Positions 12,741 through 24,935 of a stretch of 64,000 nt of DNA are shown here, piece after piece. A program made the position numbers and the translations under genes. The notes beneath the pieces were generated by a model that was given only the letters and a program-made list of their open reading frames with translations, had not been told where the DNA came from and did not search any database. The DNA is from Dama dama (taxonomy: Eukaryota; Chordata; Mammalia; Artiodactyla; Cervidae). The stretch lies in assembly GCF_033118175.1 (NCBI RefSeq), contig NC_083691.1, positions 57,812,001-57,876,000 on the forward strand, read 5' to 3'. Each line of letters starts with the position of its first letter. Position 1 is the stretch's first letter.

Positions 12741-13139
12741 AATTTAAAAATACTTTTTTTAAAAGTACAATTTATACACACTCATTTACAAATAGAACAT
12801 TTATCCGCAAGCATTCTCAATGGCCTCTGCGGAGGACTGGGAATCAGAGGACAGGACCACAAGAGAGATTTCTGTGTTCCTTAAGGGCTGTTTGAATAAA
12901 CATCTGTAAAAAACAATTTTTAACAGGCAAGTAGTACCTTTCAAAATATTTTTAAAAGAATTTGTAACCCACACAAAGATTGTCTTAAAAAGAAGAAAAG
13001 AGGTGGAATGCACCCAAAAGCCCTGCTGTCTTCTAAGAACCCCCTGCTGTGAGACACCCTGGAGCCCTAACAAACATCCCTTCAGCCAAAGCCTCTCTCT
13101 CTCTTTCAGAACACTTGGCTCTAAAACTGCACCACATGA

Positions 13140-13330
13140 TTATAAATCCTGATTCTTCTTCAGTCACTAGCTGTGTAGAAAAGTGGGCAACTTGCTTCTT
13201 GCTGGCCTCAGTTTTCTCATCTGTGAAACGGGGTTGTCTGTACCTCACAGACATGCTGTGAGGCTGGTCTGTGTTTGCATATAAGGTGCTTAAAGGAGAG
13301 CTTAGCATATAGTACATGCCTCAACATACC
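13140..13330 (+). repeat. MIR SINE relic
   Basis: CTCAGTTTTCTCATCTGTGA in the core followed by ATATAAGGTGCTTAAAGG and AGCATATAGTACATGCCTCA. Confidence 0.75.
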
Positions 13331-13499
13331 CTCCTGACTCTCTTTTGAGCCTACTAATCAGATTATTCTTTGTAAAAGATTATTGGAATTTTTCTAGATG
13401 GCAACAGTTTTGATCCCCATAGCCAGTCTTTAGTGATTTGAAAAACTGGTGGTCCACCTCCCACTTTAGCCCATGTTCTTTTAAGGGATGTTGGGTGTA

Positions 13500-13675
13500 A
13501 GAAAAACAAGTGAGGGATTTCCCGAGGGGTCCAGTGGTTAAGACTCTATGCTTCCAACTTAGGGGGTAAGAGTTCAATCCCTGGTCGGGGTACTAGGATT
13601 CCATGCCAAGGGGCATGGACAAAAAAATAAATAAATAATTTAAAAATTAAATAAAAAAAAAAGAAAAGCAAGTGA
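13500..13675 (+). mobile_element. CHR SINE with target-site duplication
   Basis: Flanks AGAAAAACAAGTGA (13500-13513) and AGAAAAGCAAGTGA (13662-13675). Confidence 0.88.
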
Positions 13676-13769
13676 TACTTCTCCTACCAAGAGACACACT
13701 CTCCATCTCTGGTGATTGCCTACTCCCCTGCTAGTGTAAACCATCAGGCTCGACCCTGAGTTTTCTTAC

Positions 13770-13990
13770 TTGTGTGCATGCAAAGTCACTTTAGTCATGT
13801 CTGACTGTGACTCTATGGACTGTAGCCCGCCAGGCTCCTCTGTCCATGGGATTCTCCAGGCAAGAATACTGGAGTGGGTTGCCATTTCCTTCTACAAGGC
13901 ATCTTCCCAACCCAGGGATAGAACCAGCATCTCTTATGTCTCCTACACTGGCAGGGGGGGCTCTTTACCACTAGCGCCACATGGGAAGTT
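13770..13990 (-). mobile_element. Bov-tA SINE
   Basis: Antisense; GTGTGCATGCAAAGTCACTT to CGCCACATGGGAAG. Confidence 0.87.
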
Positions 13991-14099
13991 TTCTTGGGAG
14001 CATGTAAATCTTTTGTCACAGCAGCTGAGAGCATCACCTGCCCTCCTGCATGTCTCTGATCAGCAGTCTAAACCCTGCGCCCTCTAATGAGAGCCCATT

Positions 14100-14725
14100 C
14101 CTCTAACATGTTCAGCAATGTCCAGTCTGCTCCAGCCTCCTTTACATCTCCGGGCCTTTGCACTTGCTTTTCCCCCTGCTTGGAATGTTCTTTCCCCAGA
14201 GAGTCACATACCTGTGTCTTGTCTACACTTGGCTCCTCAGCACAGCCTGCCCTGACCACCCTATTGAACCCAGGAGCCCCCATCACCTTCTCACCCCTTA
14301 CGCTGCTTTGCTTTTGTTCATAGCATTTATGTGACATGACAATAAAATGACTGTTACTGTTACTGTGGGCTTCATTGGTGGCTCAGACAGTAAAGAATCT
14401 GCCTGCAATGCAGGAGGCCCAGGTTCGTCCCCTGGGTCGGGAAGATCCCCTGGAGAAGGGAATGGCAACCCACTCCAGTATTCTTCCCTGGAGAATTCCA
14501 TTGACAGAGGACCCTGGCAGGCTACAGTCTGTGGGGTCACAAAGAGTCAGACACGACTGAGTAAATCTCTGTGTTACTATGTGTTGTTACTGTCCATTTC
14601 TCTCCACCGGAAAATAAGCTCTACGAGAGGAAAGACTGTCTTATTCAGTGATGTATACTTAACACCCAGAACAGTGCCTAACATGTGGGCCCTCAGTATT
14701 TGTCGAATGAATGAACAAACAAGTG
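14100..14725 (+). repeat. L2 LINE 3' end, split by a SINE
   Basis: GGCCTTTGCACTTGCTTTTCC..., then after the SINE CAGAACAGTGCCTAACATGT and TGTCGAATGAATGAA. These are hallmarks of the L2 3' end. Confidence 0.75.
14367..14568 (+). mobile_element. Bov-tA SINE nested in L2
   Basis: Full sense copy between repeated TGTTACTGT flanks. Confidence 0.88.
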
Positions 14726-14735
14726 AGTCAAAAGA

Positions 14736-14933
14736 ATATGTCTTCTGGGATTTCCCTGGTGGTCCAGTGGCTAAGACTCCTTGCTCCCAATGCAGAGGGC
14801 CTGGGTTTGATCCCTCATCAGGGAAGTTAGATCCCACATGCCACAACTAAGAGTTCACACGCTGCAACTAAGACCCCGCAAAGCCAGATAAATAAATAAA
14901 TATTAAAGAGAAAAAAAGGATATGTCTTCCGGG
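14736..14933 (+). mobile_element. CHR SINE with 14-bp duplication
   Basis: Flanks ATATGTCTTCTGGG (14736-14749) and ATATGTCTTCCGGG (14920-14933). Confidence 0.9.
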
Positions 14934-14981
14934 GAAACTCAAATCGATGCCTCAGATTTAAACTTCCCAACAAGTCGGACA

Positions 14982-15180
14982 GCTTCCCTGGGGGCTCCCT
15001 GGTAAAGAACTCGCCTGCCAATGCAGGAGACAAGGGTTCAGTCCCTGGGTTGGGAAGATCTCCTGGAGAAGGAAATGGCAACCCACTCCAGTATTCTTTC
15101 CTAGAGAATGCCATGGACAGAGGAGCCTGGCTGGCTACCGCCCATGGGGTCACAAAGAGTCAGACTCGACTGAGCACGCA
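14982..15180 (+). mobile_element. Bov-tA SINE
   Basis: AGCTTCCCTGGGGGCTCCCT to GACTCGACTGAGCACGC. Confidence 0.88.
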
Positions 15181-15189
15181 TGCTCATGC

Positions 15190-15377
15190 CCATGGTCATC
15201 CTGCTTTGTTTTGTTTTACAGCACTTCTCACTCTCTGAAATAATATGATTCATCTGCTTACTTATTTTCTCTTTCCCACAACTCCTGTAAATAAGAGCAG
15301 CTATATTCTCAGTGCCTCCATGTCTCATTAGTAGTTGGCACTCAGTAAATTTTGGATGAATGAATGAATGAATGACC
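15190..15377 (+). repeat. L2 LINE 3' end with (GAAT)n tail
   Basis: AGTTGGCACTCAGTAAATTT then a short ATGA/GAAT tandem run. Confidence 0.65.
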
Positions 15378-15879
15378 CTTCTTCAGACCCCTCACCTAAG
15401 GGAAACACCGTATCTGGAAGAAAAGAATGAATCACTCAGCAGGGTCAGCTGTCTAAATCTGACCTTGGTGTGTTTCACATGTAGAGGGGCTCAGAGACAT
15501 TCAATTAATGGCTAATTACATTCAATCAACCTTGGGCCAGGGGAAGGACTGGGCTAATGAGGTTCAAGGGCAGGTGGGGCCCCTGGCTGCCCTAGCTTTC
15601 ACTTTGCTGCTGCCCGCCTGACCCAGGCATGCAGGCCATGGACACAGGGGTCTGGGTGAGCACACTTAGCAATGCGCTGAGCCTTGCAGCCCAGGGGAAA
15701 AACACCTGCAAGGAACTCACAGTCCTGGCTCCACTATTTTACTGAAAGAAGCTAAACTCAAGTGCAAGGCCAGAAAGAACCCTAGGGGGATAATAAGAGT
15801 TTGTTAGCCGGGCAGACACTGTTTACTGTCTTAGGAATCTCTAGGGTCTTCTGACCAGACACACCTAGCAGGGCCAAGG
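15378..15879. other. Repeat-free flank of the CpG island
   Basis: Non-repetitive sequence next to the island; could contain regulatory elements, but none can be specified. Confidence 0.4.
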
Positions 15880-16740
15880 AGAGGGGGCCCAGCACCCAAG
15901 CAAATGGGGAACAGCTGGCTTCTCCTCCATCCCCATGCGCTCCTGGAGAGGCGGACAGCCTGCCAGGCCGGCCAGGCTCCCAGCAAACAGAGAGAAGGTC
16001 CCGACCGGGTCACAGGCCCCAGGGGCCACCGAGGCCAATGGGAAATAAGGAGTAGGGCCCTCCGTGGCGCCCGGCTCAGACGCTGGAGGCTTTTGAGGAC
16101 TTCTCCTGCACCCAAATGCACCCCGCCCAGCTGGAGGGGGTCAGAGGGGCCATGGCACCCCAGGCCGAGGCAGGCTCTGTTGTCCCCCTGCGGCCCCTGG
16201 CCCCGCCCCCTGATGAAGTTGAAGGCGGAGGACCCCCACTCGCTCCCGCTCTCCCCGGTTGCACTGGGGCTCCCCCGCTCGGCGCCCCGGTGCACTGGCA
16301 CACGGTCCCCATTGAGGGCGGCGCGGGGCCCCAGCTGCTCTTACCAGAGTCCCGCCGGGCTCCTCCTCCGGCCGCCCGCCCGCGCGGGCGCCCCATGGCC
16401 CGGAGCCCAGGCGCCGGCTAGGGGGCTGCGGGGCGGCGGCTGCGCGGGGGGCCGGGCCGGTCCAGCTCGCGCGCGCGACTCGCGGGAGGCGCTGGGTTTC
16501 CGGCGCGGAGACTAGGGCGGCGGCAGAACCGGCGCGCGGGGCGGGGCGCGCGAAGCCGTCCGACTGGTCTGACGGCGGCGGCGCGGGGCCGGCCCGGCGG
16601 GCGGGCGCCTCCTGCACGACCTGCGATGTTCCAGACGGGCCGGCCGCCGGCGCCTGGAGCTCCGCTCCGGTGTCCTCCTCCAGTCCAGAAACCAGCCGGA
16701 ATCTCAGACGTGTGCACGGCCCCGAGCCGAGTCCAAATCC
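15880..16740. promoter_or_regulatory. CpG island
   Basis: This is by far the most CpG-dense stretch in the window together with the retrogene, with runs such as GCGCGCGCGACTCGCGGG at 16470-16487. It is repeat-free and lies between repeat-rich flanks. Such islands mark promoters of broadly expressed genes. Open frames on both strands here are composition artefacts. Confidence 0.85.
16345..16700 (-). other. PSD4: Possible untranslated first exon of a minus-strand gene (PSD4 by synteny)
   Basis: Inside the CpG island the minus strand has a near-perfect donor, GACTCTG|GTAAGAGC, at 16345/16344. That suggests a first exon running from roughly 16550-16700 down to 16345. In mammals PSD4 lies downstream of IL1RN in the same orientation, which fits this position and strand. 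I found no PSD4 coding exon between here and base 1, so the assignment is inference from synteny and one splice site. Confidence 0.4.
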
Positions 16741-17084
16741 GAGTCCCTCCAAACCCATCCTGTAGTATTTATTTGGGCTCAAGAAATTAAGCGTCTATAA
16801 CTTGATTTATGGTGAAATTTCGCTTGCTTGAAGCGGATCGGTGGCTTGAAGACGAATAGCTCTGTCTTGAAACTTGAATTTGTCTTAGTAAACATGTTCT
16901 CAGAGGTCGTGGTATTGGCAGGAGGCTCTTATTTTTCAATGCCCCACTATATGCCACTCTAGTTTTTGTCTGTAACTGTAAGGCGCTCTATGTGAAAATC
17001 GAAGTGAGTCCATAATTCTAGTACAGTCAGTGATACTTTAGCTTCCTTAGAGATTGACAACAGAAGTCCGTTTCTGTCTCCTTT

Positions 17085-17194
17085 CTTTTCTTCCTTGGCC
17101 ACATTTAACCGCAAGGGGTGAGATCCCTACCGGGGATCCCCACCGCCTGCAGTGGAAGCGCAGAGTCTTAACCACTGGACCACCTGGAAGTCCT
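17085..17194 (-). mobile_element. CHR SINE fragment
   Basis: ACCACTGGACCACCTGGAAG at the end, antisense and diverged. Confidence 0.7.
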
Positions 17195-17249
17195 TGGAAG
17201 TTCCTCTGTATTGGACGAGGTCCTCTTCAAGCAACAACAGCAGCTATAA

Positions 17250-17420
17250 AATAGTATTTAATTTATGAGCCTTATCAATATGCCAGCTACTAGCTCTCTA
17301 CCTGTCTTAGTACGTAATCCTATAATCACCCTATAAGGTAGAAAGCATTCCCTATAAAGGAAACGGAGGCACAGAGGTAAAGTAACCGGACCCATGACAC
17401 GCAGACAGGAGCTGTCTGTC
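17250..17420 (-). repeat. MIR SINE relic
   Basis: AACGGAGGCACAGAGGTAAA and neighbouring TAATCCTATAATCACCCTAT fit MIR. Confidence 0.65.
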
Positions 17421-17904
17421 ACCATGCAACGCTGTTGCTTTGTCATTTTTGGATGACAGACCTGATGCTAAGTCAGCAATCCTACAACTTAATAATAATT
17501 TGTTTGGTAATGGTATAAACGTTTACTGTGCACCTACCGTTTGTATGCCAGACTCCGACTAGGTACTGTGGAATAGAAGCCTGAAACCAAATACTCAGAA
17601 AGTTTTCCGTCCAGCAGGGGAGGGGTAGGCTGTAAACTGGTGCTGGGCGGTGGGGGGCCACTCCCTGAGGGGAAAGATCCTAGAGGAGGGAGCCACACAG
17701 GGAAAAGGTGCAACAGGTAACTGCCTGCAAACTCCCCTCAAATTCTTGGCTGACTCCTGAATGAACATGCATGGGGCAAGAACCCACATGACCCAAAGGA
17801 TAACAAGAGCCGGACAGAAATTTGAACAGCTCGTTGCCTGCTGCTGGGAAGTTTGGACTCAAGTTCTGCTGTCTTAGAGCTGCTTTGTGTACACTTGGCT
17901 TTTT
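17421..17904. other. No feature recognised
   Basis: Mixed sequence with no gene-like signal. Confidence 0.4.
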
Positions 17905-18368
17905 TGTTTCTTTATTTGTCATTTTTTATTATTTTGAGGTACAGTTGATTTATGACACTGTGTAAGTTTCAGGTGTACAACACAGTGATTTACATTTTTT
18001 GAAAGTTACACTCAATTTATAGTTCTTATAAAACATTGGCTATGTTCCCTTTGCTGTAAAATATATCCTTGTAGCTCATTTATTTTATATAAAGAAGTTT
18101 GTTCTCCTTAATCATCTACCCCTAGTTTACCCCCTCCTCCCTCCCCTTTCCCCACTGGTAAGCACTAGTTTGTTTCTCTGTCTGCAAGTCTGTTTCTTTT
18201 TTGTTATTTTAGCCAGCTTGTTTTATTTTTTGGATACCACATGTAAGTGAGATTATGCAGTATTTTTCTTTCTCTGTCTGACTTATTTCAGTAAGCATGA
18301 TGCCCTCCAAGTCCATCCATGTTGTTGCAAATGGCAAACTTTCATTCATATCTATGTCTGAGTAGTAT

Positions 18369-18410
<42 letters not shown>

Positions 18411-18485
18411 CCCACATGTTCTTTATTCACCCATTGATGGACACTTGTGTTGCTTCCATATTTTGGCTGTTGTAAACGCTGCTTC
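17905..18485 (-). mobile_element. Old L1 3' end
   Basis: Antisense text such as AGGTACAGTTGATTTATGAC and CCCATTGATGGACACTTGTG; older than the ruminant L1 copies. Confidence 0.75.
18376..18408. repeat. (TG)n microsatellite inside L1
   Basis: About 16 TG units. Confidence 0.95.
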
Positions 18486-18939
18486 AACTGTCCATTGAAA
18501 CTTCATAATGACACACTTGAGGAGTAAAGACTGCATTCCAAAATTAAGGAATATATGCTAGGATTAGGGACAAATCAAGAGAAATCTAAAACCAAGCCCC
18601 TACCAAACCAAGGTGAGTTTCCGGTCATTTGACTTCCTGCTGGAACAAAATTTGACACTCTTCACAGGAAAATAAAAGAATCCAGAACATCTACAATACA
18701 TCATTCACAATATCTACCATACAACAACAATGGGAAAAAAATAGTAGATATTGTGAGTAAAATATATCAACTATGGTCAAAAAGAGGGGGAAAGAAACAA
18801 TTACAATATACCCACTAAAAGAAAAAAAAAAAAACCTTGCTAACTCAAGGAAAACTGTTTCCCTCTAGACTCTTAATACTTCTGACATCAAATGTATGGG
18901 GTTTCCCCTCATATTAAGCAATTCTCCAACTCTTCAGAC
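18486..18939. other. AT-rich unclassified sequence
   Basis: No gene. Likely old repeat debris; contains a short A-run at about 18820. Confidence 0.35.
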
Positions 18940-19786
18940 CAGCATGATGTCCTATAGTTTAATTATGACACTACTCAGAGTTATTGCAGAACACACAGGC
19001 TAGAGGCTTGCCCTCACTTCAAATGCCAATCACAAGTTCCAGATTGTCACCTGTACTTCTCACTCACTGGCTGTAAATTAAGGATTCCCAGGACCCTCTC
19101 CTCAGGCTTGTTAATTTCTAGAGTGGCCCACAGAACTCAAGAATCACTTACTGCTACCAGTTTTCTTTAAAGGATGGAACTCAGGAACAACCAAATGCAA
19201 TGGACACATAGGACAAAGTATGGGAAAGCGTGCAAAGCTTCTATACCATCCCCAGGCCCACCACCCTCCTGGTACACAGATGTGTTCACCAATCCATCCT
19301 TTCAAGAGCTTGAATAGGCTCTCCAAACACAGTTCTTTAGGGTTTTTATGGAGGTTCTACTTTGTAGGCATACGATTGATTAAACCACTGACCTTTGGTG
19401 ACTAAATTCAATCTCCACACCTCTCTGCTCACTGGAGATCAAGGGGATAGGATTGAAAGTTCCAACCCTCTAGTCGCATGACTGTTTCACCTGGCAGCCA
19501 GTCCCCATTTATAGGAGCTTTCCAAAAGTCACTTCATTAACGTAAACTCAGGTGTTTTGGAAGCTGCTTGTTATGAATAACAGACAACTCTCCTTCACCT
19601 TTGTCACTGCAGAGCTATTTCAGAAACTGGGGAGAAAACAAGCAAACAAATATTACAACAAAAGTTGCTCCTATTACTCTCTGACTCAGAAAACTACAAG
19701 AGGCTTTAGGAGTTCTGTGCCAGGAACCAGGGGCAAAGACCAAATACCAAATATGTATTTCTTATTATATCACAATTATCATGCCC
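18940..19786 (+). repeat. Ancient mammalian LTR (ERVL/MaLR-like)
   Basis: Long stretch with LTR-type text (GTGGCCCACAGAACTCA; GATTGATTAAACCACTGACC; CAAATATGTATTTCTTATTA near its end). The exact family is not certain. Confidence 0.5.
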
Positions 19787-19787
19787 G

Positions 19788-19990
19788 CAGGCTTCCCTGG
19801 TAGATTAGTAGTAAAGAATCCACCTGCTGATGTAGAAGACTTGGGTTCTATCCCTGGGTCAGGAAGATTCTCTGAAGAAGGAAATGGCAACCCAGTCCAG
19901 TATTCTTGCCTGGTAAACCCATAGACAGGGGAGCCTGGTGGGCTGTAGTCCATGGGGTCGAAAAGAGTCAGACACGACTGAGCAACGGAG
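19788..19990 (+). mobile_element. Bov-tA SINE
   Basis: AGGCTTCCCTGGTAGATTAG to GACACGACTGAGCAACGG. Confidence 0.87.
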
Positions 19991-20174
19991 AGCACACTCA
20001 CAACCTATGCACCAATGTTCCCCTCCTACTGCTGTGAGTCATAAACTCTCTCTTGTCTTCGCCAGTGTCTATGAAAATTGTGACATGCTAACTTTCTGGC
20101 TTACAAGAGGAGTAAAATCAAATCTCAGATCCTTTCACAGTTACCAACTTAACAGAGATGAAGAGAAAAATCTT

Positions 20175-22222
20175 GTAAGGAACCAGGGGAAAAAATACAC
20201 ATTGCATACATGGATCCAATGATAGGAACAATGGCTAACTTCTCATCAGAAACAATGTAAGCCAAAAGACAATGGGACATCAATTTTAAGTGTTGAAAGG
20301 AAAAAGATGTATTAGTTACTAGATACTAGATACTAGTTATTAGAACTAGATACTAGTTCTGTATCTAGTTAAAAACATGTTTTAAATAGAAATCTAAACA
20401 AAGATATTGTCAAATAAACAAAACTAGTTTTTGCCACCAGCAGATTCACACTGCAAAAGAAAGTGAAGAAAATTTTCAAGGTGAGGAAATGATGCAAGAT
20501 AAAATTTAGAATCTATAGAAAGAAACAAAGAGAACAGGAAATGATAAATATATTAGTGAATGTAAAAGACAATTTTCTTTCTTGTATTCAGTGATTTAAA
20601 AATCAACTGATAATTTAGATTAAAAAACACAATAATATTAGGGGGTTTATAACACAAGTAGAAGAAGCAAGGAGTGTGACAAGAAAAGCACAAAGCAAAA
20701 GGGAAGGTAAATAAAACCACATTGTTGTAAGGTTCTTACACGTGAAGCTTTATAATATTAACTCAGAGTAGTGTCAGTATAAGATATAAAAATAACTATT
20801 GAAATAGAGAAGTCAGGAAAGCTATGAAAAATAAGCAAAAAAAAAGGGGGGGACACAAATAAAGCAAATAGCAAGATTGAAAAGTTATCAAGAACTACTA
20901 CACACTCCAAGACAAGACAGACCTTGTCAAAATGACTAAGAAAAGACCCAACTCTATGCACAGAAAAGATCCCCAACTCTACATTTAGAAAAGTAAACAA
21001 AAAGGAAGAGACACAAATAAGACAAGTGGCAAGATTGAAAAGTTATCAACAACTATATTAAACACTTCAGTTAAAAGGAAAAATTTGTCAAAATGACTAA
21101 GACCCAATGCTATGTTTAGAAAAGATTCACTTTAAGATATAGATGGGTGAAAGTAAATGAATGAAGAAATTATACTGTGTAAACAGTAAGCCTGAGAAAG
21201 CTAGGTGTGGTTATACTAAGTTTGTACAAAGTAGACTTTAACACAAGAAGTATTCCCCAAATTAAAAAGTGTCATTTTTGTAATGATAAAAGGATCAATT
21301 CATCAAGAAAACATAACCCTAGATATGATGAATCTAACAATCAAACTTCCAAATACATCAAGCAGAATTTGACAGAACAAAAGAGAGAAATATAAAATTC
21401 ATAGAGTTGAATATTTTAACACCTCTCTCAGTAATTAATAACACAAGTACAAAGTCATAAAGGTACAGAAGATGTAAACATTATAATTTATCATTATGAA
21501 ATCAACATTATAGAATATTATACCACTGACAGCAGGATATATATTCTTTTCAAATACACATGAACTTTAACCAAGACCAACTATTTGGACTATCAAACAG
21601 TCAGTGGGTTGAAATTGTAGAGATTATGTCTTCTCAATCAGAATGAAATTAAGCTAGAAATCAGCAGCGATAATTTATCTAAACAATGCCCTAACATTTG
21701 GAAATCAAGCATTATGCCTCTAAATAACCCAGGAGTCAGAGACGATATTACAGGGAAAATTAGGAAATACTCCAAACTGAAAAGGCATGAAGACAAATAA
21801 ACAGACCAATGTAATGGAAGTAAAGTGTCCAAATATAGTTCTACACATGTATGGTCACTTGTCATCATTTGGCAAAAGTGTCAAGGTAATTTAGTGAAAA
21901 AAGAAAAGTCTTTCTACAAATGGTTCTGGAACACCTAGAACTCTGTATGGTAAGAACATGAACTTTGGGACTTGTATCTAGAACATATAAAGAAATCTTT
22001 CAACTCAATGAAAAATGGGCAAAATATTTGAATAGACATTTCTCCAAATAAGATATATAAATGACCAATAAGCTTATGAAAAGATGCTTGACATCATTAG
22101 ACATCAGAGAAATACAAATCAAAATGCCAGTGAGATACTACTTCACACCCAGTAGGCTGGCCATAATAAAAGAAAATAAGTGTTGGTGAGGATATGGGAA
22201 ATGTGAATCCTCCTATGCTTCT
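20175..22222 (+). repeat. Old L1/HAL1-like LINE, left part
   Basis: Contains GAAACAATGTAAGCCAAAAG (about 20248-20267) and, near the end, AATAGACATTTCTCCAAATA and GAAATACAAATCAAAATG, all L1-type. Many small internal repeats and indels. It is cut by the BovB at 22223. Confidence 0.6.
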
Positions 22223-23915
22223 GGTTCAGTTCAGTTCAGTTGTGTCTGACTCTTAGCAACCCATGAACTGCAGCACACCAGGCCTCCCTGTCTATCACCA
22301 ACTCTCGGAGTTTACTCAAACTTATGTCCATTGAGTCGGTGATGCCATCCAACCATTGCATCCTCTGTCATCCCCTTCTCCTCCTGCCCCCAATCCCTCC
22401 CAGCATCATGGTCTTTACAAATGAGTCAGTTCTTTGCATCAGGTGGCCAAAGTATTGGAGTTTCAGCTTCAGCATCAGTCCTTCCAATGAATATTTCCTT
22501 TAGGATGGACTGGTTGGATCTCCTTGCAGTCCAAGGGACTCTCAAGAGTCTTCTCCAACACCACTGTTCAAAAGCATCAATTCTTCAGTGCTCAGCTTTC
22601 TTTATAGTCCAACTCTCACATCCATTCATGACTACTGGAAAAACCATAGATTTGATTAGAAGGACCTTTGTTGGGAAAGTAATGTCTCTGCTTTTTAATA
22701 TCCTGTCTAGGTTGGTCATAACTTTCCTTCCAAGGAGTAAGTGTCTTTTAATTTCACGGCTGCAATCACCATCTGCAGTGATTTTGGAGCCCCCGAAATA
22801 AAGTCTGCCACTGTTTCCACTGTTTCTCCATCTATTTGCCATGAAGTGATGGGACCAGATGCCATGATCTTAGTTTTCTGAATGTTGAGCTTTAAGCCAA
22901 CTTTTTCACTCTCCTCTTTCACCTTCATCAAGAGGATTTTTAGTTCCTCTTCACTTTCTTCCATAAGGGTGGTATTCATCTGTATATCTGAGGTTATTGA
23001 TATTTCTCCCAGAAATCTTGATTCCAGCTTGTGCTTCATTCAGCCCAGCATTTCTCATGATGTACACTGCATATAAGTTAAATAAGCAGGGTGACAATAT
23101 ACAGCCTTGACATACTCCTTTTCCTATTTGGAACCAGTCTGTTGTTCCATGTCCAGTTCTAACTGTTGCTTCCTAACCTACATACAGATTTCTCAAGAGG
23201 CAGGTCAGGTGGTCTGGTATTCCCATCTCTCTAAGAATTTTCTTTTTTAAAAAAAAATTTATTTATTTTAATTGGAGGCTAATTACTTTACAATAGTGTA
23301 GTGGTTTTGCCATACATTGACATGAATCAGCCGTGGGTGTGCATGCGTCCCCCTCCTGAACCCCCCTCCCACCTCCCTCCCCATCCCATCCCTCAGGGTC
23401 ATCCCAGTGCACCAGCCCTGAGCACCCTGACTCATGCATTGAACTTGAACTGGTGATCTATTTCACATATGGTAATAAAGATGTTTCAATGTTATTCTCT
23501 CAAATCATCCCACCCTTGCCTTCTCCCACCAAGTCCAAAAGTCTGTTCTTTACATCTGTGTTTCTTTTGCTGTCTCACATATAGGGTCATTATTACCATA
23601 TTTCTAAATTCCATATATATGCATTAGTATACTGTATCGGTGTTTTTCTTTCTGACTTACTTCACTCTGTCCACAGTTTGTGGTGATCCACACAGTCAAA
23701 GGCTTTCGTGTAGTCAGTAAAGCAGAAATAGATGTTTTTCTGGGACTTTCTTGCTTTTTCAATGATCAAATGGATGTTAGCAATTTGATCTCTGGTTCCT
23801 CTGCCTTTTCTAAATCCAGCTTGAATATCTGGAAGCTCACGGTTCATGTTTGATTGAAGCCTGGCTTTGCTGCTGGTAGGATTATAAAATGATCTAGTAG
23901 CTTTGGAAAGGGTTT
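22223..23915 (-). mobile_element. BovB LINE, interrupted by an L1
   Basis: Antisense BovB 3' end through RT (22223-23236), resuming 23676-23915 with GTGGTGATCCACACAGTCAA. The RT frames are broken; residues such as LKDTYSLEGKL and DYTKAFDCVDHHKL mark the domain. Confidence 0.88.
23237..23675 (-). mobile_element. Ruminant L1 3' end nested in BovB
   Basis: AATTGGAGGCTAATTACTTT through CTTACTTCACTCTGT, antisense. No clear target duplication. Confidence 0.82.
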
Positions 23916-23917
23916 TC

Positions 23918-24092
23918 CCAGGTGGTAAAGAATTTGCTGGCCAATACAGGAGACTCAGGTTTGATCCCTGGATCAGGACGATTCCCCTGGGGAAGTAAAT
24001 GGCAACCCATTTCTGTATTCTTGCTTGGGAAATCCCATGGACAGAGGAGTCTGGCACGGCTACACAGCCCATGGGGCCACAGAAGAGTTGGA
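23918..24092 (+). mobile_element. Bov-tA SINE
   Basis: CAGGTGGTAAAGAATTTGCT to CACAGAAGAGTTGGACATG. Confidence 0.82.
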
Positions 24093-24097
24093 CATGT

Positions 24098-24397
24098 TGT
24101 TGTTCAGCCACTAAGTTGTGTCTGAGTCTTTGTGACCCCATGAACTTCAGCAAGCCAGGCTTCCCTGTCCTTCACTGTCTCCCAGAGCTTTCTCAAGCTC
24201 GTGTCCACTGAGTTGGTGATGCCATCCAACCATCTCACCCTCTGTCACCCTCTTCTCCTCCTGCCCTCAATCTTTCCCAGCATCAGGGTCTTTTCCAACG
24301 AGTCACTTCCTCGCATCAGGTAGCCAAAGTATCAGAGCTTCAGCTTTAGTCCTTCTAGTGAATTTCAGGGTTCATTTACTTTAGGACTGACATGACT
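24098..24397 (-). mobile_element. BovB LINE 3' fragment
   Basis: TTGTTCAGCCACTAAGTTGT and GTTGGTGATGCCATCCAACC, separate from the larger copy to its left. Confidence 0.85.
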
Positions 24398-24417
24398 TAG
24401 GGACTAAACAACAACAA

Positions 24418-24935
24418 TGAGCTTTGGAAAACAGTTTGGTCATTCCTCAAGGTTAACCATAGAAGTACCGAATGACCTACAATCTTACTTTCTGATACCC
24501 AAGAGAAATAAAAATACATATTCACATAAAAAATGTGTACACAAATGTTGATAGCAACATTATTCATGATAGGCTAAACTGGAAACACCCCAAATGTCCA
24601 TCTACTGATGAGTGAGTAAACAAAACATAGCAGCATATCCATGCAATGCAATGTCATTTAGCTATACAGCTCCATGATCCTATGATACGGATTAACTTCA
24701 AAACATCACACTAAGTCAAAGGCACAAAAGATCACATATTGCATGAGTCCATTTATATAAAACGTCTGCCATAGGGAAATCTGCAGAGACAGAAAGTAGA
24801 TTAAGTGTTGCCTAGGACTGGGAGAAGGGGGAAGCAGGAGTGACTGCTAAAAGATATGGGGTTTCTCTCTGGGGTGATAAAAATGATGAAACTGTGGTGA
24901 CGGTTGCACAACTGTACAAATATGTTTGTACAGTA
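24418..24935 (+). repeat. Old L1, right part
   Basis: Continues the element at 20175-22222: AGCAACATTATTCATGATAG and AAATGTCCATCTACTGATGA. The BovB cluster sits between the two parts. Confidence 0.65.

Noticed and set aside
14347..14850. 167-codon plus-strand frame
   Set aside because: Runs through a Bov-tA SINE, L2 and a CHR SINE; repeat-derived.
15904..16515. 203-codon plus-strand frame
   Set aside because: CpG-island composition artefact, overlapping other frames.
16141..16782. 213-codon open frame on the minus strand in the CpG island
   Set aside because: Arg/Pro/Gly/Ala-rich translation of GC-rich DNA, with overlapping open frames on both strands and no known domain. A promoter island explains it.
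23237..23675. Target-site duplication for the L1 nested in BovB
   Set aside because: I compared both junctions and found no convincing matching flanks.
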